From NCBI GenBank assembly GCA_011523545.1, contig WTGN01000013.1, positions 144,877-208,258 of the forward strand: DNA of 63,382 nucleotides. Direction: 5' to 3'. A program made the translations under genes and the position numbers. How positions within the stretch are numbered: the first letter of the stretch is position 1; every line of letters begins with the position of its first letter. The notes beneath the pieces are model-generated. The model did no database searches. It was not told the origin of the DNA and was given only the letters and a program-made list of their open reading frames with translations. This DNA comes from Chloroflexota bacterium (GTDB taxonomy: Bacteria; Chloroflexota; Anaerolineae; Aggregatilineales; Phototrophicaceae). This document shows positions 33,259-42,346 of this stretch, piece after piece.

Positions 33259-34260
33259 ATGAGAGTATCTATTGAAGCCTTGCGTGCGGCGACGCGTCGC
33301 GCCATTGTCGCGCAAGGCTATGACGACGGCGACAGCGACATCATCCTCGACATCATCATGTATGCGCAGTTGCGCGGCAACAATCAGAATGTCATCAAGC
33401 TGCTGGGCGCGGGCATGCCGGCCGATCCACGAGCGGGCGATATTCGCCGGGTCAAGGACGGGACCTTGTCGGCGCTGATCGACGGTGGCTGGAACCAGGG
33501 CATGGTGGTCGTCTCGCGGGCGACCGAGCTCGCCATTAATAAGGCGAAGGCGCATGGATTCGGCATCGTCGGCACGCGAGGCAGCAACTCGCCGACGGGC
33601 GCGATCGGTTACTTCGCGCGCTGGATGGCGGACGAAGGGCTGATCGGTTTTGTCTGCTCCGGCTCGCCCGAATTGATGGCGATGCACGGTTCATACGAAG
33701 CCTTCCTCGGCACTAATCCGCTGGCCATCGGCATCCCGACGGCGGGGGCGCCGCTTGTCTTTGACATGGCGACGGCGGCCATCGCCTGGTATGGCATTCA
33801 TCTGGCCAATGCCGAGGGCGAGCCGATCCCCGAAGGCGTCGCTTATGACAGCGACGGACGGATGACTACCGATCCGGCGGCGGCCCTGGCCGGGGCGATC
33901 AAAGCCTTCGGCGGCTACAAAGGCGCGGCCCTGGCCTTGATCGTGGAAGTGCTGACGCGCCCGCTGGTTGGCGCGCTGCGAAAGGAAGATGGCACAAAGC
34001 TGGATTGGGGCAATCTCGTCTTCGCCATCGATCCCGAATTGCTGTCGGACGATCTGGCGACGTTCCGGGCCGGCGTCGGCGATCTGCTGGCGCGCCTCAA
34101 GAAACTCAAACGTTTGCCCGGCGTCGAAGAGATTCTCGTGCCCGGCGAACGTGGCGACCGCTTCTACAATAGCGCCTTGGCTGCCGGCGAAATCGAATTG
34201 GATGAACAGATCTGGCGAGACTTGCAAGCCGTCGGCGCTTCAATTGACGATGCCGATTGA
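33259..34260 (+). CDS. Ldh2-family protein lacking the usual catalytic histidines
   Basis: A 333-residue member of the malate/lactate/ureidoglycolate dehydrogenase (Ldh2) family. The fold markers are clear: LGTNPLAIGIPT, VFDMATAAIA, GEPIPEGVAYDSDGRMTTDPAAALAG and FGGYKGAALALIVEVL. Residues conserved for catalysis and cofactor contact are changed: the usual SHG reads NQN (AQLRGNNQNVIKLL), the NH of SNHxG reads NS (GSNSPTGAIGYF), and GHKG reads GYKG. Standard dehydrogenase chemistry is therefore doubtful. It may bind a related substrate or use another mechanism. It shares a probable operon with the upstream isomerase and overlaps a convergent gene by 21 bp. Confidence 0.8.
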   Translation: MRVSIEALRAATRRAIVAQGYDDGDSDIILDIIMYAQLRGNNQNVIKLLGAGMPADPRAGDIRRVKDGTLSALIDGGWNQGMVVVSRATELAINKAKAHGFGIVGTRGSNSPTGAIGYFARWMADEGLIGFVCSGSPELMAMHGSYEAFLGTNPLAIGIPTAGAPLVFDMATAAIAWYGIHLANAEGEPIPEGVAYDSDGRMTTDPAAALAGAIKAFGGYKGAALALIVEVLTRPLVGALRKEDGTKLDWGNLVFAIDPELLSDDLATFRAGVGDLLARLKKLKRLPGVEEILVPGERGDRFYNSALAAGEIELDEQIWRDLQAVGASIDDAD

Positions 34261-35802
34261 GGGCAGCATACGCTCGTAGAGCACACCCCGCTGCCCGCGC
34301 CGGTCGGAAGGCGCGCTGGCCAAACCCCCGGCGACAAACAAATGGCTGGAGCCTTCGCCGCTCAGGTTCAGCGCGTCGACCGCCCCTTCCTCTAGCAAGA
34401 ACGCGATGACTTCTTCCAGCGTGGCGCCGGCGCTGTCCATGTCGGTGCGGAAGCTGGGATTGCAGCCGTCCACCACTAGCAGTATCAGGTCGCCGTCCTC
34501 CTTGATGCCGATGGCGGTGCGCGCCTTGCGTTGGCCCGCGCCCTGCCAATCCATGTGCACCGGCGAGACCCCGACGACGCCGTCCCCGCTGGCGCGGAAT
34601 TCTTCCTGGCTGTCCGCCTGGTCAAGCGCGCATTGCCCGCGGCGCAGCAGAATCGGCCCGGCCTGAATGGCCGACTGCGGGCGGTTGCTCTCATCGGCGA
34701 AGGCGTATTCCACCCAACCATCTTCGATGAGGCCGTCGGTGACGCTGGCCGGCAGGGCGCCTTCCTGCAACGACAGGATGAAGCCGTTCTGCGGAATCTG
34801 CAGCTCGCCGCCACGCTTCCAGGCCAGCGCCTGCCGATTGACCAGGACGAACTCAATGCGATCCGCGGCCGCCGGGCTGCGTTCGAGCGGCCGGCCATTG
34901 CGCTTCATGCCGCCGGCCCGCGTGTACAAGGCGATGGGCTGCGCTTCAGCCGGATTCAGGTGAAAGCGACGCCCGCCCCCGGCCCCCAGAGCGATATCAC
35001 CCGGCAGTAGGAGCCGGATATCGTCCATGCTGTAGGGTTCGATGCGCCAGGACGATCCATCAAAGAGAAGCGCGCCCCGGCGATAAATCGGCGGTCTTAG
35101 GATAGCCCCTTCCGCGACCATGAGGCCAATCGCGTCGCCATAGCCGGAATGATGGCTGACTAGGTCGTCATGTTCGTGCAGAAAATGCGAGGTGTTGAAG
35201 ACGGCCTTGCGCTCATGATGCTGGGCGAAATGGCGGATGAAATCGCAGCGGCCAATGCGGATGAAGTTGCGGCGCGCGTCAAAAGGGCGGAAAATGCGCG
35301 GCTGGTAGCTGCCTCTTTCGATGTTGGGGTACAGGTCAAGCTGGATCGATTCTTCCAGCCAGCCGAGCACCGCCTTCGCGCGCGCCTGCCATGCGCGGTC
35401 CGCTTCCGGCATATCAACTTTCCATTCGTACGTATCGCCGATGTACTCGTGCAGCTGCAGCCAGCCCGCCGCAAGAAGCTTGCGCAGCACATAAGTGATG
35501 AAAGAATTGGCGCTGATGAGTCGCTCGCCGTCGTCGGTGTCGGTGCTGAGGCCGGGGAACAAGTCGCTGGCGCGGCGGTCGGTCTGCATGGAGGTCCAGG
35601 TCAGGATGCGCGGGTTGTCTTCGCCACGGGCGCGCGCCCGAGCGTAATGCATGCGGGCGATATCCTGCTGGCGGACGTAGCTGCTCATCGGGTGCAGGTC
35701 TTCAAAGCGGAGGCTGCGCGCCGGAATGGCGACCCGGTGAACGGTTGCGAACTGACCATCGCCGAGGCGCCGCCGGTCTTGCTGATAATGAAAATCGGAC
35801 AT
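34240..35802 (-). CDS. Protein with a DUF2233/NAGPA-like C-terminal domain
   Basis: A 520-residue protein with no signal peptide or membrane segment. The last 200 residues resemble phosphodiester glycosidases (NAGPA, DUF2233): RTAIGIKEDGDLILLVVDGC, a Thr-Leu-Glu-Glu helix (GATLEEVIAFLLEEGAVDALNLSGEGSSH) and a C-terminal strand. The hallmark NLDGGGSS reads NLSGEGSS, so an acidic active-site residue and a glycine have changed. The N-terminal 320 residues, rich in Arg, Tyr and His (QHHERKAVFNTSHFLHEHDDLVSHHSGYG), match nothing I know. The gene converges on the Ldh2-family gene. Function unknown. Confidence 0.7.
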   Translation of the reverse strand: MSDFHYQQDRRRLGDGQFATVHRVAIPARSLRFEDLHPMSSYVRQQDIARMHYARARARGEDNPRILTWTSMQTDRRASDLFPGLSTDTDDGERLISANSFITYVLRKLLAAGWLQLHEYIGDTYEWKVDMPEADRAWQARAKAVLGWLEESIQLDLYPNIERGSYQPRIFRPFDARRNFIRIGRCDFIRHFAQHHERKAVFNTSHFLHEHDDLVSHHSGYGDAIGLMVAEGAILRPPIYRRGALLFDGSSWRIEPYSMDDIRLLLPGDIALGAGGGRRFHLNPAEAQPIALYTRAGGMKRNGRPLERSPAAADRIEFVLVNRQALAWKRGGELQIPQNGFILSLQEGALPASVTDGLIEDGWVEYAFADESNRPQSAIQAGPILLRRGQCALDQADSQEEFRASGDGVVGVSPVHMDWQGAGQRKARTAIGIKEDGDLILLVVDGCNPSFRTDMDSAGATLEEVIAFLLEEGAVDALNLSGEGSSHLFVAGGLASAPSDRRGQRGVLYERMLPSIGIVN

Positions 35803-35871
35803 GAAGTCGACCCTGTTTCCGCCGCAAAAGTATATCTAACACTATACCTGTTTCGTCCGCCCAGACGCAAT

Positions 35872-36017
35872 CCGTAGGGGCGACATACCATGTCGCCCGC
35901 CCAAATCACGATCCGCCTGGGCGGCTCTGTGAATCGCCCGCTTGCGCTGCCCAATATGCCTGAAGTTAGTCACATATCTGGTGTGCGTACGGGCGAGCCG
36001 GCGGCTCGCCCCTACAG
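35872..36017. repeat. Palindromic elements before the DUF2233-like gene
   Basis: Three copies: 35872-35898 (stem CGACAT/ATGTCG), a worn one around 35920-35942, and 35988-36017 preceded by ATCTGGTGTGCGTAC, a flank also seen at 50528 and, altered, at 6335. Confidence 0.8.
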
Positions 36018-36057
36018 CGCCATGTTGTTGCGTCCGCGGGTTGATCGTGACTTGGTA

Positions 36058-37137
36058 CTAGCGGCTTCCCAGCCTGATCGGAATCCTCACTTCGCGCCCG
36101 CCATCTCGGTGAACCGTCAGCGTCACGACTTGCCCGGGCGCTGTGCGGCGGGCCAGATAGGTGACCAAATCGTCCATGCCCCTGATGCTTTGACTGTCAA
36201 TCGCGGTGATGATGTCGGCTCGCATGCCGACCAGCGCGCCAGCGCCCCGTGTACGCATCTCGGCAATTTCACGCAGGCCGGAATTTACAGCCGGCCCATC
36301 AGCCAGCACCTCGCTGACGACGACCCCGCCGAAGTCATTCGGCAGGCCCAGCGTTTCGATAACGCTCAAGCCTACATCTTCGCCGCTGATGCCGAGATAA
36401 CTGTAGGTCATTTTGCCGCTGGCGATCAGCGCCGCGGCGACGCGCCGGGTCAGATTCGCGGGAATCGCAAAGCCGACGCCGCTGCTGCTGCGGGAACCGC
36501 TGATTATCTGCGAATTAACGCCGATGACAGCGCCGTCAAGGTTGATCAGCGGGCCGCCGCTGTTGCCCGGGTTGATCGACGCGTCCGTCTGGATGACGCC
36601 GCCAATCTGAAACTGGGTCAAGCCTTGAATGGTGCGATCCAGCGCGCTGATGATGCCCGAGGTCAGCGTCCAGCCTTGCCTGAACGGGCTGCCGATGGCC
36701 AGCACGGTCTGCCCGACGACGAGTTCGTCCGAATCGGCAAAGGGAATCGGATTCAGTTGGCGGGCGGGCGCATTGACCTTGATGACGGCGATATCAGAAG
36801 CCGGGTCCAGGCCAACCAGCCGGGCGCGGTAGATGCCGCCGGTCAGGAACTCTACCGCGATTTGCTCCGCCCCCTCAACGACATGGGCGTTGGTCACAAT
36901 ATGACCGTCATAATCGATGAGGAAACCGGAGCCATTTCCAGCGCCGTCGGCGGTGACGACGCTGATGGCGACGACCGATTGGCTGGCGTCGCGATAGATG
37001 TCGGCGAAGATGTCGTTGGGATGGCTGACTGCCACATTTGCCTGGATGCCCGCCAGGGGCAGCGCGCCAAAAACCGCGATGACGATTAAGATGCCCGCCA
37101 GCGCAGGCATGATGATCGCCCGTCCAATTGTTCTCAT
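36058..37137 (-). CDS. HtrA/DegP-type serine protease with PDZ domain
   Basis: A 359-residue envelope protease for damaged or mislocalised proteins. The N-terminus (residues about 9-28, IIMPALAGILIVIAVFGALPLAG) is a signal anchor. The trypsin-like domain has the full triad: His in TNAHVVEG, Asp in DPASDIAVIKV and Ser in GNSGGPLINLDG. One PDZ domain (about 255-350) follows, with YLGISGEDVGL and DIITAIDSQSIRGMDDLV. This is the DegS/HhoA-like one-PDZ layout. AGAGGAAT lies before the ATG. Nothing nearby indicates a dedicated regulator. Confidence 0.93.
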   Translation of the reverse strand: MRTIGRAIIMPALAGILIVIAVFGALPLAGIQANVAVSHPNDIFADIYRDASQSVVAISVVTADGAGNGSGFLIDYDGHIVTNAHVVEGAEQIAVEFLTGGIYRARLVGLDPASDIAVIKVNAPARQLNPIPFADSDELVVGQTVLAIGSPFRQGWTLTSGIISALDRTIQGLTQFQIGGVIQTDASINPGNSGGPLINLDGAVIGVNSQIISGSRSSSGVGFAIPANLTRRVAAALIASGKMTYSYLGISGEDVGLSVIETLGLPNDFGGVVVSEVLADGPAVNSGLREIAEMRTRGAGALVGMRADIITAIDSQSIRGMDDLVTYLARRTAPGQVVTLTVHRDGGREVRIPIRLGSR

Positions 37138-37252
37138 TGCTCATTCCTCTCAGTGTGTTCGGTTCTGCATTAAGCGTCCACACTAAGGTAGCAATGAGAT
37201 GTAAAGAGATTTTCAGCCAGAGGCAAAATCGCTGTAAAGGCGGCGCCCGGGC

Positions 37253-38503
37253 TTAGCCGATGAGGTGAAAAGTTTCCTGCCGACCATCCAGCCAGCGCAT
37301 GCCGCCGCCGGTCAGCGCAGCGTCTTCTTCGAGCATGATGCGAACGTCCTGTCCATCCCACTCGGGCACGCTCTTCGTAGCGTTCAGCTCGATGGAGTAC
37401 ACCGTGTCATCGTTGAGCGGATAATCGCCGACGCCCGGCACGCCATCTTGCCGATCCCACAAGCCGACCAGCGGTCCGGCGGCATGGCCGTGCACGCCCA
37501 GAGGATGGCTGTAAATTTGGGCGCGTATGCCCTCATTGGTCGCGCGTTTAAGGGCAGCGCGCAAAACGTCGTTGCCGCTGCGGCCCAGGCGCATTTCCTC
37601 CAGGTGAATATCTTGCAGCCGGTTGGCGTCGCGCAGGGCGGCTGCGAGGCCGGCAGGCGGCGCGGATTCTCCCGGGCGCAGTACATAAGCGTGCTGCTGC
37701 TGATCGGTGGCCAGCCCTAGATAGTGGAAGCCCATGTCGCAATGGAGCAGGTCGCCGGGCATGATGATTCGGCGCGGGTTGTCGCTGTCCTCGTAAGTCT
37801 GCCCGGCGGCCTGGATATCAATCGTTGGCTGAAACCAGGCGCTGAGGCCGGCCGCTTGCATGGTCGCGCGCATCCACCAGACGACATCGTCGGCGCTGCT
37901 GACGCCGGGGTGGATGACAGCGTTGGAGAAGGCGCGCGCGATGATCTGATGGCCAATCGCCACCAGGCGCGGATAGGCGGTGAGTTCTGCCGCGCTGCGC
38001 CGCTCCAGCCAGCCGACGCATAGGCTCTCGGCGCTGACCAGGCGCGCTGAGTACGGCTCGCCCAGGGCGGCGCGCAGCAGCTGATACTCGTTATGAGAAA
38101 GGCCATCGCCAAAAGCAAAGACTGAGGACCTGTTGATGCCGATGCGCTTGGGATCGCGCTCGCGCACAATCCGCGCCAGGCATTCAAACTGATCTTCGTC
38201 ATCGGGATTCCAAACCCCCTCGTAGAAGCCTTCGTAGCCATAGCGGGACAGGGTCAGGCGCTCGACATCGTCATTCCTCCGCGCGAATGCGAGAATGGTG
38301 CGGCGCCTGGCCGACATGGATTCCGCCGGCAGTAGCGACATGATCACCGGGTCTTCATTATATTCGCGGCAGATCACCAGCCACATGTCCATCTCTTCGC
38401 GCTTGAGCAGATCCGGCAGAATGGTCTCGAGGCGCGTCTTCAGCCAGCGGTCACGGATTGCCGCCTGGTCCCGCAGCGGGAGAATCTCGTTGACAAAATT
38501 CAT
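37253..38503 (-). CDS. M24-family metallopeptidase (Xaa-Pro aminopeptidase-like)
   Basis: A 416-residue pita-bread-fold protein. The five metal ligands of the M24 family are present: the two Asp in LLHCDMGFHYLGLATDQ (11 residues apart), His in SHPLGVHGHAAG, Glu in VYSIELN and Glu in IMLEEDAAL. The N-terminal 170 residues form the creatinase-like lobe (MDMWLVICREYNEDPVI). Family members cut N-terminal residues before proline or act on small amides. I start at the ATG at 38503, which has GGAGG 11 nt upstream, rather than the TTG three codons earlier. Confidence 0.87.
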   Translation of the reverse strand: MNFVNEILPLRDQAAIRDRWLKTRLETILPDLLKREEMDMWLVICREYNEDPVIMSLLPAESMSARRRTILAFARRNDDVERLTLSRYGYEGFYEGVWNPDDEDQFECLARIVRERDPKRIGINRSSVFAFGDGLSHNEYQLLRAALGEPYSARLVSAESLCVGWLERRSAAELTAYPRLVAIGHQIIARAFSNAVIHPGVSSADDVVWWMRATMQAAGLSAWFQPTIDIQAAGQTYEDSDNPRRIIMPGDLLHCDMGFHYLGLATDQQQHAYVLRPGESAPPAGLAAALRDANRLQDIHLEEMRLGRSGNDVLRAALKRATNEGIRAQIYSHPLGVHGHAAGPLVGLWDRQDGVPGVGDYPLNDDTVYSIELNATKSVPEWDGQDVRIMLEEDAALTGGGMRWLDGRQETFHLIG

Positions 38504-38532
38504 TGATTTCAATCCCTCCTAACACCAATGTG

Positions 38533-38650
38533 CGTAGGGGCGAGGCGGTGACTCGCCCACGCCAAAACCCAGCATCTATACGGGCGGCGCGCTGTCTCGC
38601 CCACCTCCAATCATCCAGCATCTGTAGGGGCGAGGCGGTGACTCGCCCAC
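38533..38650. repeat. Three palindromic elements between M24 and MATE-like genes
   Basis: Copies at about 38533-38559 and 38622-38650 carry the stem CGAG/CTCG with the loop GCGGTGA. A middle copy (38580-38603) has the arm ACGGGCGG. Confidence 0.8.
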
Positions 38651-38666
38651 CCGCTTGCCCGAACCG

Positions 38667-40097
38667 CTAACCGCCCAACGACGGCGCGACGCTCGACTGC
38701 CAGTGCGAGCGCAGCGCCGCCTGCCCGCGCCGGTAAGCAAGATACAGGTAACCCAGCTCGACCGTCAGCCCGAAACTGAGCCCGAGCGAGGCGGCCAGGA
38801 TGCCATGGAAGCCGAGGGCGATCCCGCCCCAAACTGCCGCCGCGGTCAAGACGAAGCCGATGATGATTGCCTGGTAAATCGCCCCCGTCTTGTGGCTGAG
38901 CATGAGCAAGGCGCGCAGGTAGCTTTGCAGGGTTGTCAGCAGCGGGAGCATGATGCCAGCCTGCGCGCCGAGCAGCACGAGCTCGCGCAGATGCGGCGGC
39001 GCCTGAATGATAGCCGCCTGGTAGAATGCGATCGCCGGGCTGAAAGCGAACAGCGCCATCAGCAGGCTGAGCGCCAGGCCGAGGCGTATGGTGAACTTGC
39101 GCAGGAGGCGGTGGCGCGCTTCGCTGTCATTAAGCGAGATCACCACCTCCTGATAAGCCATGCCGCCGGAGCGCGCGATCAGCATGATGGTGAAGATCAC
39201 GGGCCAGGCGGCCAGGCTCCGCGCCGCGTCGGGCATGCTTGCCAGCCCGCGTTCAATGACCGGGCTGCTTAGTAGCGTCACGAGGCTGGTCGCCGCCAGC
39301 GGCAGATGGAAACGCAAGGCATCGCCCTTGGTCAGCCTAGGCTTGCCGGCGGGCATCGGTGTCTGCAGCAGGCGCTTGACATCCGGACGAGAGACGGCAT
39401 AGGTGTAGAGCGTCTCCGCCGCCATCGCCAGCATGAGGGCGCAGGCGCCGACGACAGCGCCGGCCAGGTTGGTGATCGCCCCCAGCCCGGTCGCAACGGT
39501 GGCCGAGACCAGCGCGCGCAGGACAGTGCCGAGGCCGACATAGCGCGTCTTGCCAGAGCGAATCATGATGCCTTGATGAAAACGGCGATAGCCGATGAAG
39601 GCGCCCCAGAATATCATGACCTGCATGCCCGGCCGGGTCGCTTCGATGATATGCCCCGGCACATCAAGCAAGCCGCCAAGATAAACATCAAGCAGGGGCG
39701 TGAAGCCTGCCAGGACGGCGAGCGCAAAGACGAAGAAATTGGCCGCCATCATGAAGCGCCAGAGCACGCGAAAGGACTGACGATCGCGCGAGAGGGCGTT
39801 GCTGGTCGCCAGCAGCATGATGATCGGCGTCTCGATAAGAACCGATAAAGAGAACATCAGGCCGAAGGCGGCCAACTGCGTTTCCGAATCCGGCTTGCGG
39901 CCGATGACGCCCTGTATCCAAAGCCCCTCAAAACTCATCAAGAGCCAGGAGAAAGCCAGCGGCAGCCAGAAAAAGAAGACCTTGCGATCGGTCACGGCTT
40001 GTCGAATTTCGATGTGGACAACGTCGGCTATTTTATCCAATGCGGGCGTCAATTGATACAAGCGGCGGTCAGCAACGCCCACTTGCGGGAATGACAA
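38667..40097 (-). CDS. MATE/ANK-like multispanning membrane protein
   Basis: About 475 residues with 11-12 hydrophobic segments, similar in pattern to the MOP superfamily (MATE carriers and the ANK pyrophosphate/ATP exporter). The first helix region FFFWLPLAFSWLLMSFEGLWIQG and the charged helix SRDRQSFRVLWRFMMAANFFVFALAVLAGFTPL resemble ANK-type proteins more than classical drug MATE pumps. Substrate unknown. The start is uncertain: the open frame reaches 40172, but those extra codons are a translated palindromic element, so one of the TTG codons near 40097 is more likely. Confidence 0.75.
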   Translation of the reverse strand: MSFPQVGVADRRLYQLTPALDKIADVVHIEIRQAVTDRKVFFFWLPLAFSWLLMSFEGLWIQGVIGRKPDSETQLAAFGLMFSLSVLIETPIIMLLATSNALSRDRQSFRVLWRFMMAANFFVFALAVLAGFTPLLDVYLGGLLDVPGHIIEATRPGMQVMIFWGAFIGYRRFHQGIMIRSGKTRYVGLGTVLRALVSATVATGLGAITNLAGAVVGACALMLAMAAETLYTYAVSRPDVKRLLQTPMPAGKPRLTKGDALRFHLPLAATSLVTLLSSPVIERGLASMPDAARSLAAWPVIFTIMLIARSGGMAYQEVVISLNDSEARHRLLRKFTIRLGLALSLLMALFAFSPAIAFYQAAIIQAPPHLRELVLLGAQAGIMLPLLTTLQSYLRALLMLSHKTGAIYQAIIIGFVLTAAAVWGGIALGFHGILAASLGLSFGLTVELGYLYLAYRRGQAALRSHWQSSVAPSLGG

Positions 40098-40116
40098 ATT
40101 CAAACACAAGGAACTT

Positions 40117-40142
40117 TGTAGGGGCGTCTCGCTGAGACGCCC
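40117..40142. repeat. Palindromic element
   Basis: One copy with the stem CGTCTC/GAGACG (TGTAGGGGCGTCTCGCTGAG then ACGCCC). It explains the false N-terminal extension of the MATE-like reading frame. Confidence 0.85.
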
Positions 40143-40182
40143 GCTATCCACAATCACAATTTGTACTTGCATCGCTTCGCAC

Positions 40183-40211
40183 TTGACAGCCGCTCATTCA
40201 AATGCTAGGTT
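40183..40211 (+). promoter_or_regulatory. tRNA-Asp promoter
   Basis: TTGACA (40183-40188), a 17-bp spacer and TAGGTT (40206-40211) lie 13 bp before the tRNA 5' end, a typical stable-RNA promoter. Confidence 0.75.
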
Positions 40212-40224
40212 ATGGTGGATGCCC

Positions 40225-40297
40225 GGGGGCGTGGTGTAGCGGTTAACATGCCGGCCTGTCAAGCCGGAGATCGCGGGTTCAAATCCCGTCGCTCCCG
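40225..40297 (+). tRNA. tRNA-Asp (GUC)
   Basis: A full cloverleaf. The acceptor arm GGGGGCG pairs with CGCTCCC and is followed by discriminator G. The anticodon stem CCGGC/GCCGG holds the loop CTGTCAA with anticodon GTC at 40258-40260. The T arm is GCGGG-TTCAAAT-CCCGT. CCA is not encoded. It is the cognate of the AspRS encoded at 48641. Confidence 0.97.
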
Positions 40298-40300
40298 TCG

Positions 40301-40339
40301 AATGGAGACACCGCCAATGTGGGTGTCTCCATTTTGTTT
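40301..40339 (+). terminator. Rho-independent terminator after tRNA-Asp
   Basis: A perfect 12-bp stem, AATGGAGACACC with GGTGTCTCCATT, and a 9-nt loop, followed by TTGTTTC. It starts 3 bp after the tRNA and ends just before lysA. Confidence 0.88.
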
Positions 40340-40361
40340 CAGCGCTTCGCATGAATTGGCT

Positions 40362-41612
40362 ATGGTCTTCAATCCCTCGATTCAATACAAGGCCGGGCGC
40401 CTCAAGATTGATGACGTCGACATCGAATCGCTCGTCAATGAAATCGGCACGCCGCTATACATTTATAGTCTCAAGCGGCTGACTGCCAACTATCAGCGCG
40501 TGCGGGATGCCTTTTCGCCCTTGAACGCGCGGCTCCATTTCAGCGTCAAAGCGAATGGCAATTTAGATGTCTTGCGCGTGCTGAGGCGCGCCGGCGCCGG
40601 CTTTGATTGCGTCAGCGCCGGCGAGATCTTCCGCGCGCTCAAAGCGGGCGCGCGCGGGCGGGACATCGTCTTCGCCGGCGTCGGCAAAACGCGGGACGAG
40701 ATTCGATACGCAATTCAAAACGGCATCGGCTGGATCAATGTTGAGAACATCGGCGAACTGGCGTACATCAATTCGATCGCCGCTGAATTTGACAGCAATA
40801 ACGCGCGGGTGGCGCTGCGGCTGAACCCGGAAGTGACAGCGACCACCCATCCCTACATGGCGACCGGGCACGGCGCCGCCAAATTCGGCCTCACCGCGAA
40901 TGTCATTCAGGAGCTTCTCAGCAGCCAAGAACGCTATCCACGCATTAAGTTCAGCGGCATCCACATGCACATCGGCAGTCAGTTGGGCGATACGAAGGCG
41001 ACCCTGGCCGCGCTGGACAAGCTGATTGCACTCGTGAAGCCCTGGCCGCAGATCACTACGATCAACCTGGGCGGCGGGCTGCCGGTGGCCTACCGCTTTG
41101 ATGAGCCGAGTCCCTCGCTGGCTACCCTCGCTGATGAGTTGGCGCCGCGGTTGAAAGGCTACTCGCTGCTGCTGGAGCCGGGCCGTTCTATCGTTGCCGA
41201 CGCTGGCTTGCTGGTCGCCGAAGTGCTCTATGTGAAGCGACAAGCGGACCAGGTGTTCGCGATCATTGACGCGAGCATGGCGGAGTTGATGCGGCCGGCC
41301 TTATATGACGCGCATCACGAGGTCGTCCCGCTGCGCAAGGCGGAAGCAGATACCGTCACGATGCAGATAGTTGGCCCGGTCTGTGAATCGGCTGATGTCC
41401 TGGCGCGCGACCGTCAACTGCCGCCGCTGCACCCGGGCGACAAAGTGGCGCTGATGACCGCCGGCGCTTATGGCATGACGATGGCCAGCAATTACAATGC
41501 GCGTCCGCGGCCGGCGGAGTTGGTTGTGGCTGAAGATGGCCTGAGCTGGCGCGTCAGCCGCCGGCGGGAGACTTGGGCGGATTTGTTAATGGCGGAAACC
41601 TCAATTAGGTGA
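40362..41612 (+). CDS. lysA: Diaminopimelate decarboxylase
   Basis: LysA decarboxylates meso-diaminopimelate to lysine, the last step of that pathway. A PLP alanine-racemase-type barrel of 416 residues. PLP Lys lies in LHFSVKANGNLDVL, and other motifs are GIHMHIGSQLGDT, LGGGLPVAYRF, LLEPGRSIVADAG and the C-terminal GPVCESADVL with the catalytic Cys from the partner subunit, then AGAYGMTMASNYNARPRPAE. The open frame continues upstream through the tRNA and terminator, so the ATG at 40362 is chosen although it has no strong ribosome site. It overlaps the convergent Ntn hydrolase gene by 8 bp. Confidence 0.95.
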   Translation: MVFNPSIQYKAGRLKIDDVDIESLVNEIGTPLYIYSLKRLTANYQRVRDAFSPLNARLHFSVKANGNLDVLRVLRRAGAGFDCVSAGEIFRALKAGARGRDIVFAGVGKTRDEIRYAIQNGIGWINVENIGELAYINSIAAEFDSNNARVALRLNPEVTATTHPYMATGHGAAKFGLTANVIQELLSSQERYPRIKFSGIHMHIGSQLGDTKATLAALDKLIALVKPWPQITTINLGGGLPVAYRFDEPSPSLATLADELAPRLKGYSLLLEPGRSIVADAGLLVAEVLYVKRQADQVFAIIDASMAELMRPALYDAHHEVVPLRKAEADTVTMQIVGPVCESADVLARDRQLPPLHPGDKVALMTAGAYGMTMASNYNARPRPAELVVAEDGLSWRVSRRRETWADLLMAETSIR

Positions 41613-42342
41613 AGCCAGGTAATTCTGAGTTTGAACCTTCGGCGAAGCGGCGCAGGGCATCTTCCGCTTCTACTATCGCTTGTTTGTGTTCCCAAAGTTC
41701 ACCGTCGTCAAATCTATTGGCTACCCAGGACGCTCCTTGTCGTTCCAAGACTACAATCCAGTGAGGCTCGCCGACTCCTAATCCGGGGCTCACCGTGCTT
41801 ACATGCTGGAGAGTCCACAGTACGCCAAATATACCTAAACGAGTGGAGTTCGGCGCCTCGTTGCTCCAAAGGACTCGTTTGACAAAGGCCAGAAACGGGT
41901 CGGCTTTGTCACTGCCGCTTCCAATCGACACAAACGGTAATTCTGAAGTTATCTCAAAAGAGTCTGCACGGGCGTTGAACTGGATTAACGTGGGGCTACG
42001 ATTTATGGGCAAGGCCACAATGGTTTCGCAGCCACCGAAAGATTGGCCCACGCTCTTGGCGCGCTCGGTGGCTGGCTGTATCTGCGAAAACATCGCATCG
42101 GAGATAGCATTCCGCGCATCTCTCACGTAGCGGAACTGTATGAATTCATGCCAACGTCCCGTAAGCTCTTCCTTAATCAATTGGCTCAATCCAGCCGAAC
42201 CGGAGCAGGCGATAATGACATTGTCTTCATCGATCGTGATTTTATCGCTTACCTGCTGTTCTACGGAGGTTACAGTAGTAGCTACGCTGTCTGCGCCGAT
42301 GACAACGCCGTCGCGACATATCACACCTACAATCAGTGTCAC
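41605..42342 (-). CDS. Proteasome/HslV-like Ntn hydrolase
   Basis: A 245-residue protein with the proteasome beta-subunit pattern. It begins MTLIVGVICRDGVVIGADS, so removal of Met would expose Thr1 as the nucleophile without a propeptide, as in HslV. The other catalytic positions fit: Asp17-like in GADS, Lys33-like in VSDKITID, and the glycine turn in IACSGSAG. IGSGSDKADPF matches the later GSG motif. It is not a standard PrcB, HslV or Anbu, and no ATPase partner is nearby. It follows a SocA/YwgA-like gene by 4 bp in a cassette that is more AT-rich than its surroundings. A self-contained peptidase or defence role is conjecture. Confidence 0.75.
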   Translation of the reverse strand: MTLIVGVICRDGVVIGADSVATTVTSVEQQVSDKITIDEDNVIIACSGSAGLSQLIKEELTGRWHEFIQFRYVRDARNAISDAMFSQIQPATERAKSVGQSFGGCETIVALPINRSPTLIQFNARADSFEITSELPFVSIGSGSDKADPFLAFVKRVLWSNEAPNSTRLGIFGVLWTLQHVSTVSPGLGVGEPHWIVVLERQGASWVANRFDDGELWEHKQAIVEAEDALRRFAEGSNSELPGFT

Positions 42343-42346
42343 TGCC

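Noticed and set aside
40212..40361. N-terminal extension of lysA
   Set aside because: These codons would translate the tRNA-Asp gene and its terminator.
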